Source: Symsagittifera roscoffensis | Taxonomy: Eukaryota; Xenacoelomorpha; Acoela; Convolutidae | Reading direction: 5' to 3' | NCBI RefSeq assembly: GCF_963678635.1 | Contig: NC_087067.1 | Location: 32,774,401 to 32,838,400 of the forward strand | Length of the DNA: 64,000 bases | Shown here: positions 45,452 to 58,995 of the stretch, piece by piece | How positions within the stretch are numbered: position 1 is the first letter of the stretch | How the letters are laid out: each line of letters begins with the position of its first letter | Notes under the pieces: model-generated | Databases searched by the model: none | What the model saw: only the letters and a program-made list of their open reading frames with translations | Told to the model about the DNA's origin: nothing | Program-made: the position numbers and the translations under genes

Positions 45452-45638
45452 ATCGCTTCTCGGCCTTTTGGCTAAGATCATGTGTAGTATCTGTTCTTGT
45501 CAGCTTAATATCTGGCATGCTGGGCATAGCCTGGCACCAATATTAAACTGATTTTTACTTCCCGAGTTAACACCGAAGCTTGCTTCAGTTGACTCACGGA
45601 TTGTCCCGGTCTTACACTACCATCGGGAGCAGTCCACC
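45452..45638 (+). ncRNA. U2: U2 snRNA, unit 26
   Basis: Full consensus copy. Confidence 0.97.
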
Positions 45639-46097
45639 TGAAAATTCTGAACCTGCAAGTTATCTTAATAGAGTGAAGATGTCAGTATGAAGAGTCTAAT
45701 TGAGCCTGGTGAATTGCGCGAACGGCCATAACTTGCCCAAAAAACTTAAGACTTCCAAATTTTTCTATTTCTATCGTAAGACCATTGTCAAATCTTGGGG
45801 GACTGAGAAAATGAACCAATTTGGTCGAACCAGTTCAAAGTTATGAGTTCTTGAAAGCTCGGTGATGCCAAAAAGTTAAGCCTAATCGAGCGTGGTGCAA
45901 AAAACGAAAATTTCAAAATTTTTGTTCTTTTCTGTCTAAATTTTATTTTTTCAATTTCGTATCACAATTTTGGACTCAGAACAATTCCAACGAGCCCAAA
46001 ACGACTTCTTTAGCTTCAGTGTTCGTGGAGTAATCATCAGTTGAAATTTTGGGGGGAGCTGAAATTCGGCCATTTTGGAAGAAAATCGACCTAAAAC

Positions 46098-46240
46098 CTA
46101 ACTTTTAAGTTAGTGCAATTTTTTTCTTGCATTTTTCATAAAATGGGGTGCTCTCTGCTGTCGCAGAGTGCATTCAAAGAAACTTATCAAATAGATTTGA
46201 AAACTTACCTACTTAATAAGTTTATCACAACAATTAGGCT
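46098..46240 (-). ncRNA. candidate SL RNA, unit 26
   Basis: Type B SL followed upstream by type A promoter sequence (CCATCGATGG at 46310-46319). Confidence 0.68.
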
Positions 46241-46891
46241 AAAAGCATCTATCAGTATCCTGGCTGGTATTCGACCATATGCCACTAACGCTGAGTGAGC
46301 AGCTATCATGCCATCGATGGTCATCTAAGACACCCTGTACATGCTCCGTAGGTTTTGACCAGCCGATTTGGCCATAAAACTCATTGGGCCAAAAAAATTC
46401 TGAAAATTGTCAATTTTTCAAATTTTGTTTGAATTGCATAAATTATAACGTGAGCGTGCAAAATTTTACATGGTATAAGAGCATATTTCTACTCTCGCGC
46501 GAGGGCGAGTGTTTTAAAAGAAATGTACATAGTTATATGCTAGTCAGGATATAAATGGAAGCGGAATTACTCAAATGCCTAAGGCAGAACCGCAGATTCT
46601 GTCTTTGTCCACATCGTTAAGCCCATGTCGTATGTAACGGCACAAACGCAGATGGTTATAACGTAGTCTACTGTACTCTTACGATAGATTTACTAGCCAG
46701 CAGGGGAGTTTTGTTAGGGCGAAGTGTCATTATGGCTACCTCTTTTCAACTTTCCCCCTTGACCTTTCATAAGTTGGTCCGGGAGCAACCCAGCTCTCAA
46801 CCCAGTCGGATAAATATAAATTTTTATGATGCGAGCTGTTTTTTCATTGTTGTGTTCAAGGCATGTACCAAAATTAGGAAAAGGTTTAGCT

Positions 46892-47078
46892 ATCGCTTCT
46901 CGGCCTTTTGGCTAAGATCATGTGTAGTATCTGTTCTTGTCAGCTTAATATCTGGCATGCTGGGCATAGCCTGGCACCAATATTAAACTGATTTTTACTT
47001 CCCGAGTTAACACCGAAGCTTGCTTCAGTTGACTCACGGATTGTCCCGGTCTTACACTACCATCGGGAGCAGTCCACC
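46892..47078 (+). ncRNA. U2: U2 snRNA, unit 27
   Basis: Consensus RNA with type A upstream sequence. The downstream spacer lacks 19 bp near 47161. Confidence 0.96.
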
Positions 47079-47518
47079 TGAAAATTCTGAACCTGCAAAT
47101 TATCTTAATAGAGTGAAGATGTCAGTATGAAGAGTCTAATTGAGCCTGGTGAATTGCGCGAAAAACTTAAGAATTCCAAATTTTTCTATTTCTATCGTAA
47201 GACCATTGTCAAATCTTGGGGGACTGAGAAAATGAACCAATTTGGTCGAACCAGTTCAAAGTTATGAGTTCTTGAAAGCTCGGTGATGCCAAAAAGTTAA
47301 GCCTAATCGAGCGTGGTGCAAAAAACGAAAATTTCAAAATTTTTGTTCTTTTCTGTCTAAATTTTATTTTTTCAATATCGTATCACAGTTTTGGACTCAG
47401 AACAATTCCAACGAGCCCAAAACGACTTCTTTAGCTTCAGTGTTCGTGGAGTAATCATCAGTTGAAATTTTGGGGGGAGCTGAAATTCGGCCATTTTGGA
47501 AGAAAATCGACCTAAAAC

Positions 47519-47661
47519 CTAACTTTTAAGTTAGTGCAATTTTTTTCTTGCATTTTTCATAAAATGGGGTGCTCTCTGCTCTCGCAGAGTGCATTCAAAG
47601 AAACTTATCAAATAGATTTGAAAACTTACCTACTTAATAAGTTTATCACAACAATTAGGCT
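47519..47661 (-). ncRNA. candidate SL RNA, unit 27
   Basis: The stem II loop is GAGA instead of GACA, a variant shared with units 28-30. Confidence 0.67.
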
Positions 47662-48312
47662 AAAAGCATCTATCAGTATCCTGGCTGGTATTCGACCATA
47701 TGCCACTAACGTTGAGTGAGCGGCTATCATGCCATAGATGGTCATCTAAGACACCCTGTACACGCTCCGTAGGTTTTGACTAGCCGATTTGGCCATAAAA
47801 CTCATTGGGCCAAAAAAATTCTGAAAATTGTCAATTTTTCAAATTTTGTTTGAATTGCATAAATTATAACGTGAGCGTGCAAAATTTTACATGGTATAAG
47901 AGCATATTTCTACTCTCGCGCGAGGGCGAGTGTTTTAAAAGTAATGTACATAGTTATATGCTAGTCAGGATATAAATGGAAGCGGAATTACTCAAATGCC
48001 TAAGGCAGAACCGCAGATTCTGTCTTTGTCCACATCGTTAAGCCCATGTCGTATGTAACGGCACAAACGCAGATGGTTATAATGTAGTCTACTGTACTCT
48101 TACGATAGATTTACTAGCCGGCAGGGGAGTTTTGTTAGGGCGAAGTGTCGTTATGGCTACCTCTTTTCAACTTTCCCCCTTGACCTTTCATAAGTTGGTC
48201 CGGGAGCAACCCAGCTCTCAACCCAGTCGGATAAATATAAATTTTTATGATGCGAGCTGTTTTTTCATTGTTGTGTTCAAGGCATGTACCAAAAGTAGGA
48301 AAAGGTTTAGTT

Positions 48313-48499
48313 ATCGCTTCTCGGCCTTTTGGCCAAGATCATGTGTAGTATCTGTTCTTGTCAGCTTAATATCTGGCATGCTGGGCATAGCCTGGCACCA
48401 ATATTAAACTGATTTTTACGTCCCGAGTTAACAGCGAAGCTTGCTTCAGTTGACTCACGGATTGTCCCGGTCTTACACTACCATCGGGAGCAGTCCACC
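48313..48499 (+). ncRNA. U2: U2 snRNA, unit 28
   Basis: T22 to C beside stem I (GGCCAAG) and one T-to-G just after the Sm run (TTTTTACGTCC). Stem III has AACAGCG. Confidence 0.92.
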
Positions 48500-48944
48500 T
48501 GAAAATTCTGAACCTGCAAATTATCTTAATAGAGTGAAGATGTCAGTATGAAGAGTCTAATTGAGCCTGGTGAATTGCGCGAACGCCCATAACTTGCCCA
48601 AAAAACTTAAGACTTCCAAATTTTTCTATTTCTATCGTAAGACCATCGTCAAATCTTGGGGGACTGAGAAAATGAACCAGTTCAAAGTTATGAGTTCTTG
48701 AAAGCTCGGTGATGCCAAAAAGTTAAGCCTAATCGAGCGTGGTGCAAAAAACGAAAATTTCAAAATTTTTGTTCTTTTCTGTCTAAATTTTATTTTTTCA
48801 ATATCGTATCACAATTTTGGACTCAGAACAATTCCAACGAGCCCAAAACGACTTCTTTAGCTTCAGTGTTCGTGGAGTAATCATCAGTTGAAATTTTGGG
48901 GGGAGCTGAAATTCGGCCATTTTGGAAGAAAATCGACCTAAAAC

Positions 48945-49087
48945 CTAACTTTTAAGTTAGTGCAATTTTTTTCTTGCATTTTTCATAAAATGGGGTGCTC
49001 TCTGCTCTCGCAGAGTGCATTCAAAGAAACTTATCAAATAGATTTGAAAACTTACCTACTTAATAAGTTTATCACAACAATTAGGCT
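48945..49087 (-). ncRNA. candidate SL RNA, unit 28
   Basis: GAGA loop variant of stem II, otherwise type B. Confidence 0.67.
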
Positions 49088-49738
49088 AAAAGCATCTATC
49101 AGTATCCTGGCTGGTATTCGACCATATGCCACTAACGTTGAGTGAGCGGCTATCATGCCATAGATGGTCATCTAAGACACCCTGTACACGCTCCGTAGGT
49201 TTTGACTAGCCGATTTGGCCATAAAACTCATTGGGCCAAAAAAATTCTGAAAATTGTCAATTTTTCAAATTTTGTTTGAATTGCATAAATTATAACGTGA
49301 GCGTGCAAAATTTTACATGGTATAAGAGCATATTTCTACTCTCGCGCGAGGGCGAGTGTTTTAAAAGTAATGTACATAGTTATATGCTAGTCAGGATATA
49401 AATGGAAGCGGAATTACTCAAATGCCTAAGGCAGAACCGCAGATTCTGTCTTTGTCCACATCGTTAAGCCCATGTCGTATGTAACGGCACAAACGCAGAT
49501 GGTTATAATGTAGTCTACTGTACTCTTACGATAGATTTACTAGCCAGCAGGGGAGTTTTGTTAGGGCGAATTGTCGTTATGGCTACCTCTTTTCAACTTT
49601 CCCCCTTGACCTTTCATAAGTTGGTCCGGGAGCAACCCAGCTCTCAACCCAGTCGGATAAATATAAATTTTTATGATGCGAGCTGTTTTTTCATTGTTGT
49701 GTTCAAGGCATGTACCAAAATTAGGAAAAGGTTTAGTT

Positions 49739-49925
49739 ATCGCTTCTCGGCCTTTTGGCTAAGATCATGTGTAGTATCTGTTCTTGTCAGCTTAATATCT
49801 GGCATGCTGGGCATAGCCTGGCACCAATATTAAACTGATTTTTACTTCCCGAGTTAACAGCGAAGCTTGCTTCAGTTGACTCACGGATTGTCCCGGTCTT
49901 ACACTACCATCGGGAGCAGTCCACC
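49739..49925 (+). ncRNA. U2: U2 snRNA, unit 29
   Basis: Consensus with AACAGCG in stem III. Confidence 0.96.
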
Positions 49926-50370
49926 TGAAAATTCTGAACCTGCAAATTATCTTAATAGAGTGAAGATGTCAGTATGAAGAGTCTAATTGAGCCTGGTGAA
50001 TTGCGCGAACGGCCATAACTTGCCCAAAAAACTTAAGACTTCCAAATTTTTCTATTTCTATCGTAAGACCATCGTCAAATCTTGGGGGACTGAGAAAATG
50101 AACCAGTTCAAAGTTATGAGTTCTTGAAAGCTCGGTGATGCCAAAAAGTTAAGCCTAATCGAGCGTGGTGCAAAAAACGAAAATTTCAAAATTTTTGTTC
50201 TTTTCTGTCTAAATTTTATTTTTTCAATATGGTATCACAATTTTGGACTCAGAACAATTCCAACGAGCCCAAAACGACTTCTTTAGCTTCAGTGTTCGTG
50301 GAGTAATCATCAGTTGAAATTTTGGGGGGAGCTGAAATTCGGCCATTTTGGAAGAAAATCGACCTAAAAC

Positions 50371-50513
50371 CTAACTTTTAAGTTAGTGCAATTTTTTTCT
50401 TGCATTTTTCATAAAATGGGGTGCTCTCTGCTCTCGCAGAGTGCATTCAAAGAAACTTATCAAATAGATTTGAAAACTTACCTACTTAATAAGTTTATCA
50501 CAACAATTAGGCT
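50371..50513 (-). ncRNA. candidate SL RNA, unit 29
   Basis: GAGA loop variant of stem II, otherwise type B. Confidence 0.67.
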
Positions 50514-51164
50514 AAAAGCATCTATCAGTATCCTGGCTGGTATTCGACCATATGCCACTAACGTTGAGTGAGCGGCTATCATGCCATAGATGGTCATCTA
50601 AGACACCCTGTACACGCTCCGTAGGTTTTGACTAGCCGATTTGGCCATAAAACTCATTGGGCCAAAAAAATTCTGAAAATTGTCAATTTTTCAAATTTTG
50701 TTTGAATTGCATAAATTATAACGTGAGCGTGCAAAATTTTACATGGTATAAGAGCATATTTCTACTCTCGCGCGAGGGCGAGTGTTTTAAAAGTAATGTA
50801 CATAGTTATATGCTAGTCAGGATATAAATGGAAGCGGAATTACTCAAATGCCTAAGGCAGAACCGCAGATTCTGTCTTTGTCCACATCGTTAAGCCCATG
50901 TCGTATGTAACGGCACAAACGCAGATGGTTATAATGTAGTCTACTGTACTCTTACGATAGATTTACTAGCCAGCAGGGGAGTTTTGTTAGGGCGAATTGT
51001 CGTTATGGCTACCTCTTTTCAACTTTCCCCCTTGACCTTTCATAAGTTGGTCCGGGAGCAACCCAGCTCTCAACCCAGTCGGATAAATATAAATTTTTAT
51101 GATGCGAGCTGTTTTTTCATTGTTGTGTTCAAGGCATGTACCAAAATTAGGAAAAGGTTTAGTT

Positions 51165-51351
51165 ATCGCTTCTCGGCCTTTTGGCTAAGATCATGTGTAG
51201 TATCTGTTCTTGTCAGCTTAATATCTGGCATGCTGGGCATAGCCTGGCACCAATATTAAACTGATTTTTACTTCCCGAGTTAACAGCGAAGCTTGCTTCA
51301 GTTGACTCACGGATTGTCCCGGTCTTACACTACCATCGGGAGCAGTCCACC
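51165..51351 (+). ncRNA. U2: U2 snRNA, unit 30
   Basis: Consensus with AACAGCG in stem III. Confidence 0.96.
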
Positions 51352-51796
51352 TGAAAATTCTGAACCTGCAAATTATCTTAATAGAGTGAAGATGTCAGTA
51401 TGAAGAGTCTAATTGAGCCTGGTGAATTGCGCGAACGGCCATAACTTGCCCAAAAAACTTAAGACTTCCAAATTTTTCTATTTCTATCGTAAGACCATCG
51501 TCAAATCTTGGGGGACTGAGAAAATGAACCAGTTCAAAGTTATGAGTTCTTGAAAGCTCGGTGATGCCAAAAAGTTAAGCCTAATCGAGCGTGGTGCAAA
51601 AAACGAAAATTTCAAAATTTTTGTTCTTTTCTGTCTAAATTTTATTTTTTCAATATGGTATCACAATTTTGGACTCAGAACAATTCCAACGAGCCCAAAA
51701 CGACTTCTTTAGCTTCAGTGTTCGTGGAGTAATCATCAGTTGAAATTTTGGGGGGAGCTGAAATTCGGCCATTTTGGAAGAAAATCGACCTAAAAC

Positions 51797-51939
51797 CTAA
51801 CTTTTAAGTTAGTGCAATTTTTTTCTTGCATTTTTCATAAAATGGGGTGCTATCTGCTCTCGCAGAGTGCATTCAAAGAAACTTATCAAATAGATTTGAA
51901 AACTTACCTAATTAATAAGTTTATCACAACAATTAGGCT
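51797..51939 (-). ncRNA. candidate SL RNA, unit 30
   Basis: The exon ends AATTAG, which introduces one true mismatch in stem I. There is also a change in stem II (GCTATCTGC on +). The weakest of the complete copies. Confidence 0.6.
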
Positions 51940-52590
51940 AAAAGCATCTATCAGTATCCTGGCTGGTATTCGACCATATGCCACTAACGTTGAGTGAGCG
52001 GCTATCATGCCATAGATGGTCATCTAAGACACCCTGTACACGCTCCGTAGGTTTCGACCAGCCGATTTGGCCATAAAACTCATTGGGCCAAAAAAATTCT
52101 GAAAATTGTCAATTTTTCAAATTTTGTTTGAATTGCATAAATTATAACGTGAGCGTGCAAAATTTTACATGGTATAAGAGCATGTTTCTACTCTCGCGCG
52201 AGGGCGAGTGTTTTAAAAGTAATGTACATAGTTATATGCTAGTCAGGATTAAAATGGAAGCGGAATTACTCAAATGCCTAAGGCAGAACCGCAGATTCTG
52301 TCTTTGTCCACATCGTTAAGCCCATGTCGTATGTAACGGCACAAACGCAGATGGTTATAATGTAGTCTACTGTACTCTTACGATAGATTTACTAGCCAGC
52401 AGGGGAGTTTTGTTAGGGCGAAGTGTCGTTATGGCTACCTCTTTTCAACTTTCCCCCTTGACCTTTCATAAGTTGGTCCGGGAGCAACCCAGCTCTCAAC
52501 CCAGTCGGATAAATATAAATTTTTATGATGCGAGCTGTTTTTTCATTGTTGTGTTCAAGGCATGTACCAAAATTAGGAAAAGGTTTAGTT

Positions 52591-52777
52591 ATCGCTTCTC
52601 GGCCTTTTGGCTAAGATCATGTGTAGTATCTGTTCTTGTCAGCTTAATATCTGGCATGCTGGGCATAGCCTGGCACCAATATTAAACTGATTTTTACTTC
52701 CCGAGTTAACACCGAAGCTTGCTTCAGTTGACACACGGATTGTCCCGGTCTGACACTACCAGCGGGAGCAGTCCACC
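52591..52777 (+). ncRNA. U2: U2 snRNA, unit 31
   Basis: GACACAC replaces GACTCAC, breaking a basal pair of stem III. One further change lies in the stem IV loop (ACCAGCGGG). Confidence 0.92.
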
Positions 52778-53234
52778 TGAAAATTCTGAACCTGCAAATT
52801 ATCTTAATAGAGTGAAGATGTCAGTATGAAGAGTCTCTTGAGCCTGGTGAATTGCGCGAACGGCCATAACTTGCCCAAAAAACTTAAGACTTCCAAATTT
52901 TTCTATTTCTATCGTAAGACCATCGTCAAATCTTGGGGGACTGAGAAAATGAACCAATTTGGTCGAACCAGTTCAAAGTTATGAGTTCTTGAAAGCTCGG
53001 TGATGCCAAAAAGTTAAGCCTAATCGAGCGTGGTGCAAAAAACGAAAATTTCAAAATTTTTGTTCTTTTCTGTCTAAATTTTATTTTTTCAATATCGTAT
53101 CACAATTTTGGACTCAGAACAAATCCAACGAGCTCAAAACGACTTCTTTAGCTTCAGTGTTCGTGGAGTAATCATCAGTTGAAATTTTGGGGGAGCTGAA
53201 ATTCGGCCATTTTGGAAGAAAATCGACCTAAAAC

Positions 53235-53377
53235 CTAACTTTTATGTTAGTGCAATTTTTTTCTTGCATTTTTCATAAAATGGGGTGCTCTCTGCTGTCG
53301 CAGAGTGCATTCAAAGAAACATATCAAATAGATTTGAAAACTTACCTACTTAATAAGTTTATCACAACAATTAGGCT
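53235..53377 (-). ncRNA. candidate SL RNA, unit 31
   Basis: One mismatch in the intron side of stem I (ACATATCAAATAG on +) and TATGTTAG in the last hairpin. Confidence 0.63.
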
Positions 53378-54028
53378 AAAAGCATCTATCAGTATCCTGG
53401 CTGGTATTCGACCATATGCCACTAACGTTGAGTGAACGGCTATCATGCCATAGATGGTCATCTAAGACACCCTGTACACGCTCCGTAGGTTTTGACCAGC
53501 CGATTTGGCCATAAAACTCATTGGGCCAAAAAAATTCTCAAAATTGTCAATTTTTCAAATTTTGTTTGAATTGCATAAATTATAACGTGAGCGTGCAAAA
53601 TTTTACATGGTATAAGAGCATATTTCTACTCTCGCGCGAGGGCGAGTGTTTTAAAAGTAATGTACATAGTTTTATGCTAGTCAGGGTTAAAATGGAAGCG
53701 GAATTACTCAAATGCCTAAGGCAGAACCGCAGATTCTGTCTTTGTCCACATCGTTAAGCCCATGTCGTATGTAACGGCACAAACGCAGATGGTTATAATG
53801 TAGTCTACTGTACTCTTACGATAGATTTACTAGCCAGCAGGGGAGTTTTGTTAGGGCGAAGTGTCGTTATGGCTACCTCTTTTCAACTTTCCCCCTTGAC
53901 CTTTCATAAGTTGGTCCGGGAGCAACCCAGCTCTCAACCCAGTCGGATAAATATAAATTTTTATGATGCGAGCTGTTTTTTCATTGTTGTGTTCAAGGCA
54001 TGTACCAAAATTAGGAAAAGGTTTAGTT

Positions 54029-54215
54029 ATCGCTTCTCGGCCTTTTGGCTAAGATCATGTGTAGTATCTGTTCTTGTCAGCTTAATGTCTGGCATGCTGG
54101 GCTTAGCCTGGCACCAATATTAAACTGATTATTACTTCCCGAGTTAACACCGAAGCTTGCTTCAGTTGACTCACGGATTGTCCCGGTCTGACACTACCAT
54201 CGGGAGCAGTCCACC
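54029..54215 (+). ncRNA. U2: U2 snRNA variant (Sm site GATTATTAC), unit 32
   Basis: A interrupts the Sm U-run. The IIb loop reads GGGCTTAGCC and the IIa loop ATG instead of ATA. The Sm and IIb changes are shared with unit 36, 5.76 kb away. Confidence 0.9.
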
Positions 54216-54674
54216 TGAAAATTCTGAACCTGCAAATTATCTTAATAGAGTGAAGATGTCAGTATGAAGAGTCTAATTGAGCCTGGTGAATTGCGCGAAC
54301 GGCCATAACTTGCCCAAAAAAATTAAGACTTCCAAATTTTTCTATTTCTATCGTAAGACCATTGTCAAATCTTGGGGGACTGAGAAAATGAACCAATTTG
54401 GTCGAACCAGTTCAAAGTTATGAGTTCTTGAAAGCTCGGTGATGCCAAAAAGTTAAGCCTAATCGAGCGTGGTGCAAAAAACGAAAATTTCAAAATTTTT
54501 GTTCTTTTCTGTCTAAATTTTATTTTTTCAATATCGTATCACAGTTTTGGACTCAGAACAATTCCAACGAGCCCAAAACGACTTCTTTAGCTTCAGTGTT
54601 CGTGGAGTAATCATCAGTTGAAATTTTGGGGGGAGCTGAAATTCGGCCATTTTGGAAGAAAATCGACCTAAAAC

Positions 54675-54817
54675 CTAACTTTTAAGTTAGTGCAATTTTT
54701 TTCTTGCATTTTTCATAAAATGGGGTGCTCTCTGCTGTCGCAGAGTGCATTCAAAGAAACTTATCAAATAGATTTGAAAACTTACCTACTTAATAAGTTT
54801 ATCACAACAATTAGGCT
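54675..54817 (-). ncRNA. candidate SL RNA, unit 32
   Basis: Type B consensus copy. Confidence 0.68.
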
Positions 54818-55468
54818 AAAAGCATCTATCAGTATCCTGGCTGGTATTCGACCATATGCCACTAATGTTGAGTGAGCGGCTATCATGCCATAGATGGTCA
54901 TCTAAGACACCCTGTACATGATCCGTAGGTTTTGACCAGCCGATTTGGCCATAAAACTCATTGGGCCAAAAAAATTCTGAAAATTGTCAATTTTTCAAAT
55001 TTTGTTTGAATTGCATAAATTATAACGTGAGCGTGCAAAATTTTACATGGTATAAGAGCATATTTCTACTCTCGCGCGAGGGCGAGTGTTTTAAAAGTAA
55101 TGTACATAGTTATATGCTAGTCAGGATATAAATGGAAGCGGAATTACTCAAATGCCTAAGGCAGAACCGCAGATTCTGTCTTTGTCCACATCGTTAAGCC
55201 CATGTCGTATGTAACGGCACAAACGCAGATGGTTATAATGTAGTCTACTGTACTCTTACGATAGATTTACTAGCCAGCAGGGGAGTTTTGTTAGGGCGAA
55301 GTGTCGTTATGGCTACCTCTTTTCAACTTTCCCCCTTGACCTTTCATAAGTTGGTCCGGGAGCAACCCAGCTCTCAACCCAGTCGGATAAATATAAATTT
55401 TTATGATGCGAGCTGTTTTTTCATTGTTGTGTTCAAGGCATGTACCAAAATTAGGAAAAGGTTTAGTT

Positions 55469-55655
55469 ATCGCTTCTCGGCCTTTTGGCTAAGATCATGT
55501 GTAGTATCTGTTCTTGTCAGCTTAATATCTGGCATGCTGGGCATAGCCTGGCACCAATATTAAACTGATTTTTACTTCCCGAGTTAACACCGAAGCTTGC
55601 TTCAGTTGACTCACGGATTGTCCCGGTCTTACACTACCATCGGGAGCAGTCCACC
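55469..55655 (+). ncRNA. U2: U2 snRNA, unit 33
   Basis: Full consensus copy. Confidence 0.97.
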
Positions 55656-56114
55656 TGAAAATTCTGAACCTGCAAATTATCTTAATAGAGTGAAGATGTC
55701 AGTATGAAGAGTCTAATTGAGCCTGGTGAATTGCGCGAACGGCCATAACTTGCCCAAAAAACTTAAGACTTCCAAATTTTTCTATTTCTATCGTAAGACC
55801 ATTGTCAAATCTTGGGGGACTGAGAAAATGAACCAATTTGGTCGAACCAGTTCAAAGTTATGAGTTCTTGAAAGCTCGGTGATGCCAAAAAGTTAAGCCT
55901 AATCGAGCGTGGTGCAAAAAACGAAAATTTCAAAATTTTTGTTCTTTTCTGTCTAAGTTTTATTTTTTCAATATCGTATCACAGTTTTGGACTCAGAACA
56001 ATTCCAACGAGCCCAAAACGACTTCTTTAGCTTCAGTGTTCGTGGAGTAATCATCAGTTGAAATTTTGGGGGGAGCTGAAATTCGGCCATTTTGGAAGAA
56101 AATCGACCTAAAAC

Positions 56115-56257
56115 CTAACTTTTAAGTTAGTGCAATTTTTTTCTTGCATTTTTCATAAAATGGGGTGCTCTCTGCTGTCGCAGAGTGCATTCAAAGAAAC
56201 TTATCAAATAGATTTGAAAACTTACCTACTTAATAAGTTTATCACAACAATTAGGCT
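56115..56257 (-). ncRNA. candidate SL RNA, unit 33
   Basis: Type B consensus copy. Confidence 0.68.
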
Positions 56258-56909
56258 AAAAGCATCTATCAGTATCCTGGCTGGTATTCGACCATATGCC
56301 ACTAACGTTGAGTGAGCGGCTATCATGCCATAGATGGTCATCTAAGACACCCTGTACATGCTCCGTAGGTTTTGACCAGCCGATTTGGCCATAAAACTCA
56401 TTGGGCCAAAAAAAATTCTGAAAATTGTCAATTTTTCAAATTTTGTTTGAATTGCATAAATTATAACGTGAGCGTGCAAAATTTTACATGGTATAAGAGC
56501 ATATTTCTACTCTCGCGCGAGGGCGAGTGTTTTAAAAGTAATGTACATAGTTATATGCTAGTCAGGATATAAATGGAAGCGGAATTACTCTAATGCCTAA
56601 GGCAGAACCGCAGATTCTGTCTTTGTCCACATCGTTAAGCCCATGTCGTATGTAACGGCACAAACGCAGATGGTTATAATGTAGTCTACTGTACTCTTAC
56701 GATAGATTTACTAGCCAGCAGGGGAGTTTTGTTAGGGCGAAGTGTCGTTATGGCTACCTCTTTTCAACTTTCCCCCTTGACCTTTCATAAGTTGGTCCGG
56801 GAGCAACCCAGCTCTCAACCCAGTCGGATAAATATAAATTTTTATGATGCGAGCTGTTTTTTCATTGTTGTGTTCAAGGCATGTACCAAAATTAGGAAAA
56901 GGTTTAGTT

Positions 56910-57096
56910 ATCGCTTCTCGGCCTTTTGGCTAAGATCATGTGTAGTATCTGTTCTTGTCAGCTTAATATCTGGCATGCTGGGCATAGCCTGGCACCAATA
57001 TTAAACTGATTTTTACTTCCCGAGTTAACACCGAAGCTTGCTTCAGTTGACTCACGGATTGTCCCGGTCTTACACTACCATCGGGAGCAGTCCACC
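56910..57096 (+). ncRNA. U2: U2 snRNA, unit 34
   Basis: Full consensus copy. Confidence 0.97.
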
Positions 57097-57555
57097 TGAA
57101 AATTCTGAACCTGCAAATTATATTAATAGAGTGAAGATGTCAGTATGAAGAGTCTAATTGAGCCTGGTGAATTGCGCGAACGGCCATAACTTGCCCAAAA
57201 AACTTAAGACTTCCAAATTTTTCTATTTCTATCGTAAGACCATTGTCAAATCTTGGGGGACTGAGAAAATGAACCAATTTGGTCGAACCAGTTCAAAGTT
57301 ATGAGTTCTTGAAAGCTCGGTGATGCCAAAAAGTTAAGCCTAATCGAGCGTGGTGCAAAAAACGAAAATTTCAAAATTTTTGTTCTTTTCTGTCTAAGTT
57401 TTATTTTTTCAATATCGTATCACAGTTTTGGACTCAGAACAATTCCAACGAGCCCAAAACGACTTCTTTAGCTTCAGTGTTCGTGGAGTAATCATCAGTT
57501 GAAATTTTGGGGGGAGCTGAAATTCGGCCATTTTGGAAGAAAATCGACCTAAAAC

Positions 57556-57698
57556 CTAACTTTTAAGTTAGTGCAATTTTTTTCTTGCATTTTTCATAAA
57601 ATGGGGTGCTATCTGCTGTCGCAGAGTGCATTCAAAGAAACTTATCAAATAGATTTGAAAACTTACCTACTTAATAAGTTTATCACAACAATTAGGCT
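57556..57698 (-). ncRNA. candidate SL RNA, unit 34
   Basis: One change in the outer part of stem II (GCTATCTGC on +), otherwise type B. Confidence 0.66.
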
Positions 57699-58349
57699 AA
57701 AAGCATCTATCAGTATCCTGGCTGGTATTCGACCATATGCCACTAACGTTGAGTGAGCGGCTATCATGCCATAGATGGTCATCTAAGACACCCTGTACAT
57801 GCTCCGTAGGTTTTGACCAGCCGATTTGGCCATAAAACTCATTGGGCCAAAAAAATTCTGAAAATTGTCAATTTTTCAAATTTTGTTTGAATTGCATAAA
57901 TTATAACGTGAGCGTGCAAAATTTTACATGGTATAAGAGCATATTTCTACTCTCGCGCGAGGGCGAGTGTTTTAAAAGTAATGTACATAGTTATATGCTA
58001 GTCAGGATATAAATGGAAGCGGAATTACTCAAATGCCTAAGGCAGAACCGCAGATTCTGTCTTTGTCCACATCGTTAAGCCCATGTCGTATATAACGGCA
58101 CAAACGCAGATGGTTATAATGTAGTCTACTGTACTCTTACGATAGATTTACTAGCCAGCAGGGGAGTTTTGTTAGGGCGAAGTGTCGTTATGGCTACCTC
58201 TTTTCAACTTTCCCCCTTGACCTTTCATAAGTTGGTCCGGGAGCAACCCAGCTCTCAACCCAGTCGGATAAATATAAATTTTTATGATGCGAGCTGTTTT
58301 TTCATTGTTGTGTTCAAGGCATGTACCAAAATTAGGAAAAGGTTTAGTT

Positions 58350-58536
58350 ATCGCTTCTCGGCCTTTTGGCTAAGATCATGTGTAGTATCTGTTCTTGTCA
58401 GCTTAATATCTGGCATGCTGGGCATAGCCTGGCACCAATATTAAACTGATTTTTACTTCCCGAGTTAACACCGAAGCTTGCTTCAGTTGACTCACGGATT
58501 GTCCCGGTCTTACACTACCATCGGGAGCAGTCCACC
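58350..58536 (+). ncRNA. U2: U2 snRNA, unit 35
   Basis: Full consensus copy. Confidence 0.97.
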
Positions 58537-58995
58537 TGAAAATTCTGAACCTGCAAATTATCTTAATAGAGTGAAGATGTTAGTATGAAGAGTCTAATTG
58601 AGCCTGGTGAATTGCGCGAACGGCCATAACTTGCCCAAAAAACTTAAGACTTCCAAATTTTTCTATTTCTATCGTAAGACCATCGTCAAATCTTGGGGGA
58701 CTGAGAAAATGAACCAATTTGGTCGAACCAGTTCAAAGTTATGAGTTCTTGAAAGCTCGGTGATGCCAAAAAGTTAAGCCTAATCGAGCGTGGTGCAAAA
58801 AACGAAAATTTCAAAATTTTTGTTCTTTTCTGTCTAAATTTTATTTTTTCAATATCGTATCACAATTTTGGACTCAGAACAATTCCAACGAGCCCAAAAC
58901 GACTTCTTTAGCTTCAGTGTTCGTGGAGTAATCATCAGTTGAAATTTTGGGGGGAGCTGAAATTCGGCCATTTTGGAAGAAAATCGACCTAAAAC

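Larger units (their letters stand above)
48675..52020. repeat. run of three 1,426-bp units
   Basis: Units 28-30 lack 14 bp between two GAACCA repeats (AATGAACCAGTTC at 48671, 50097 and 51523), while flanking units keep them. A single replication-slippage deletion spread locally by unit duplication. Confidence 0.9.
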
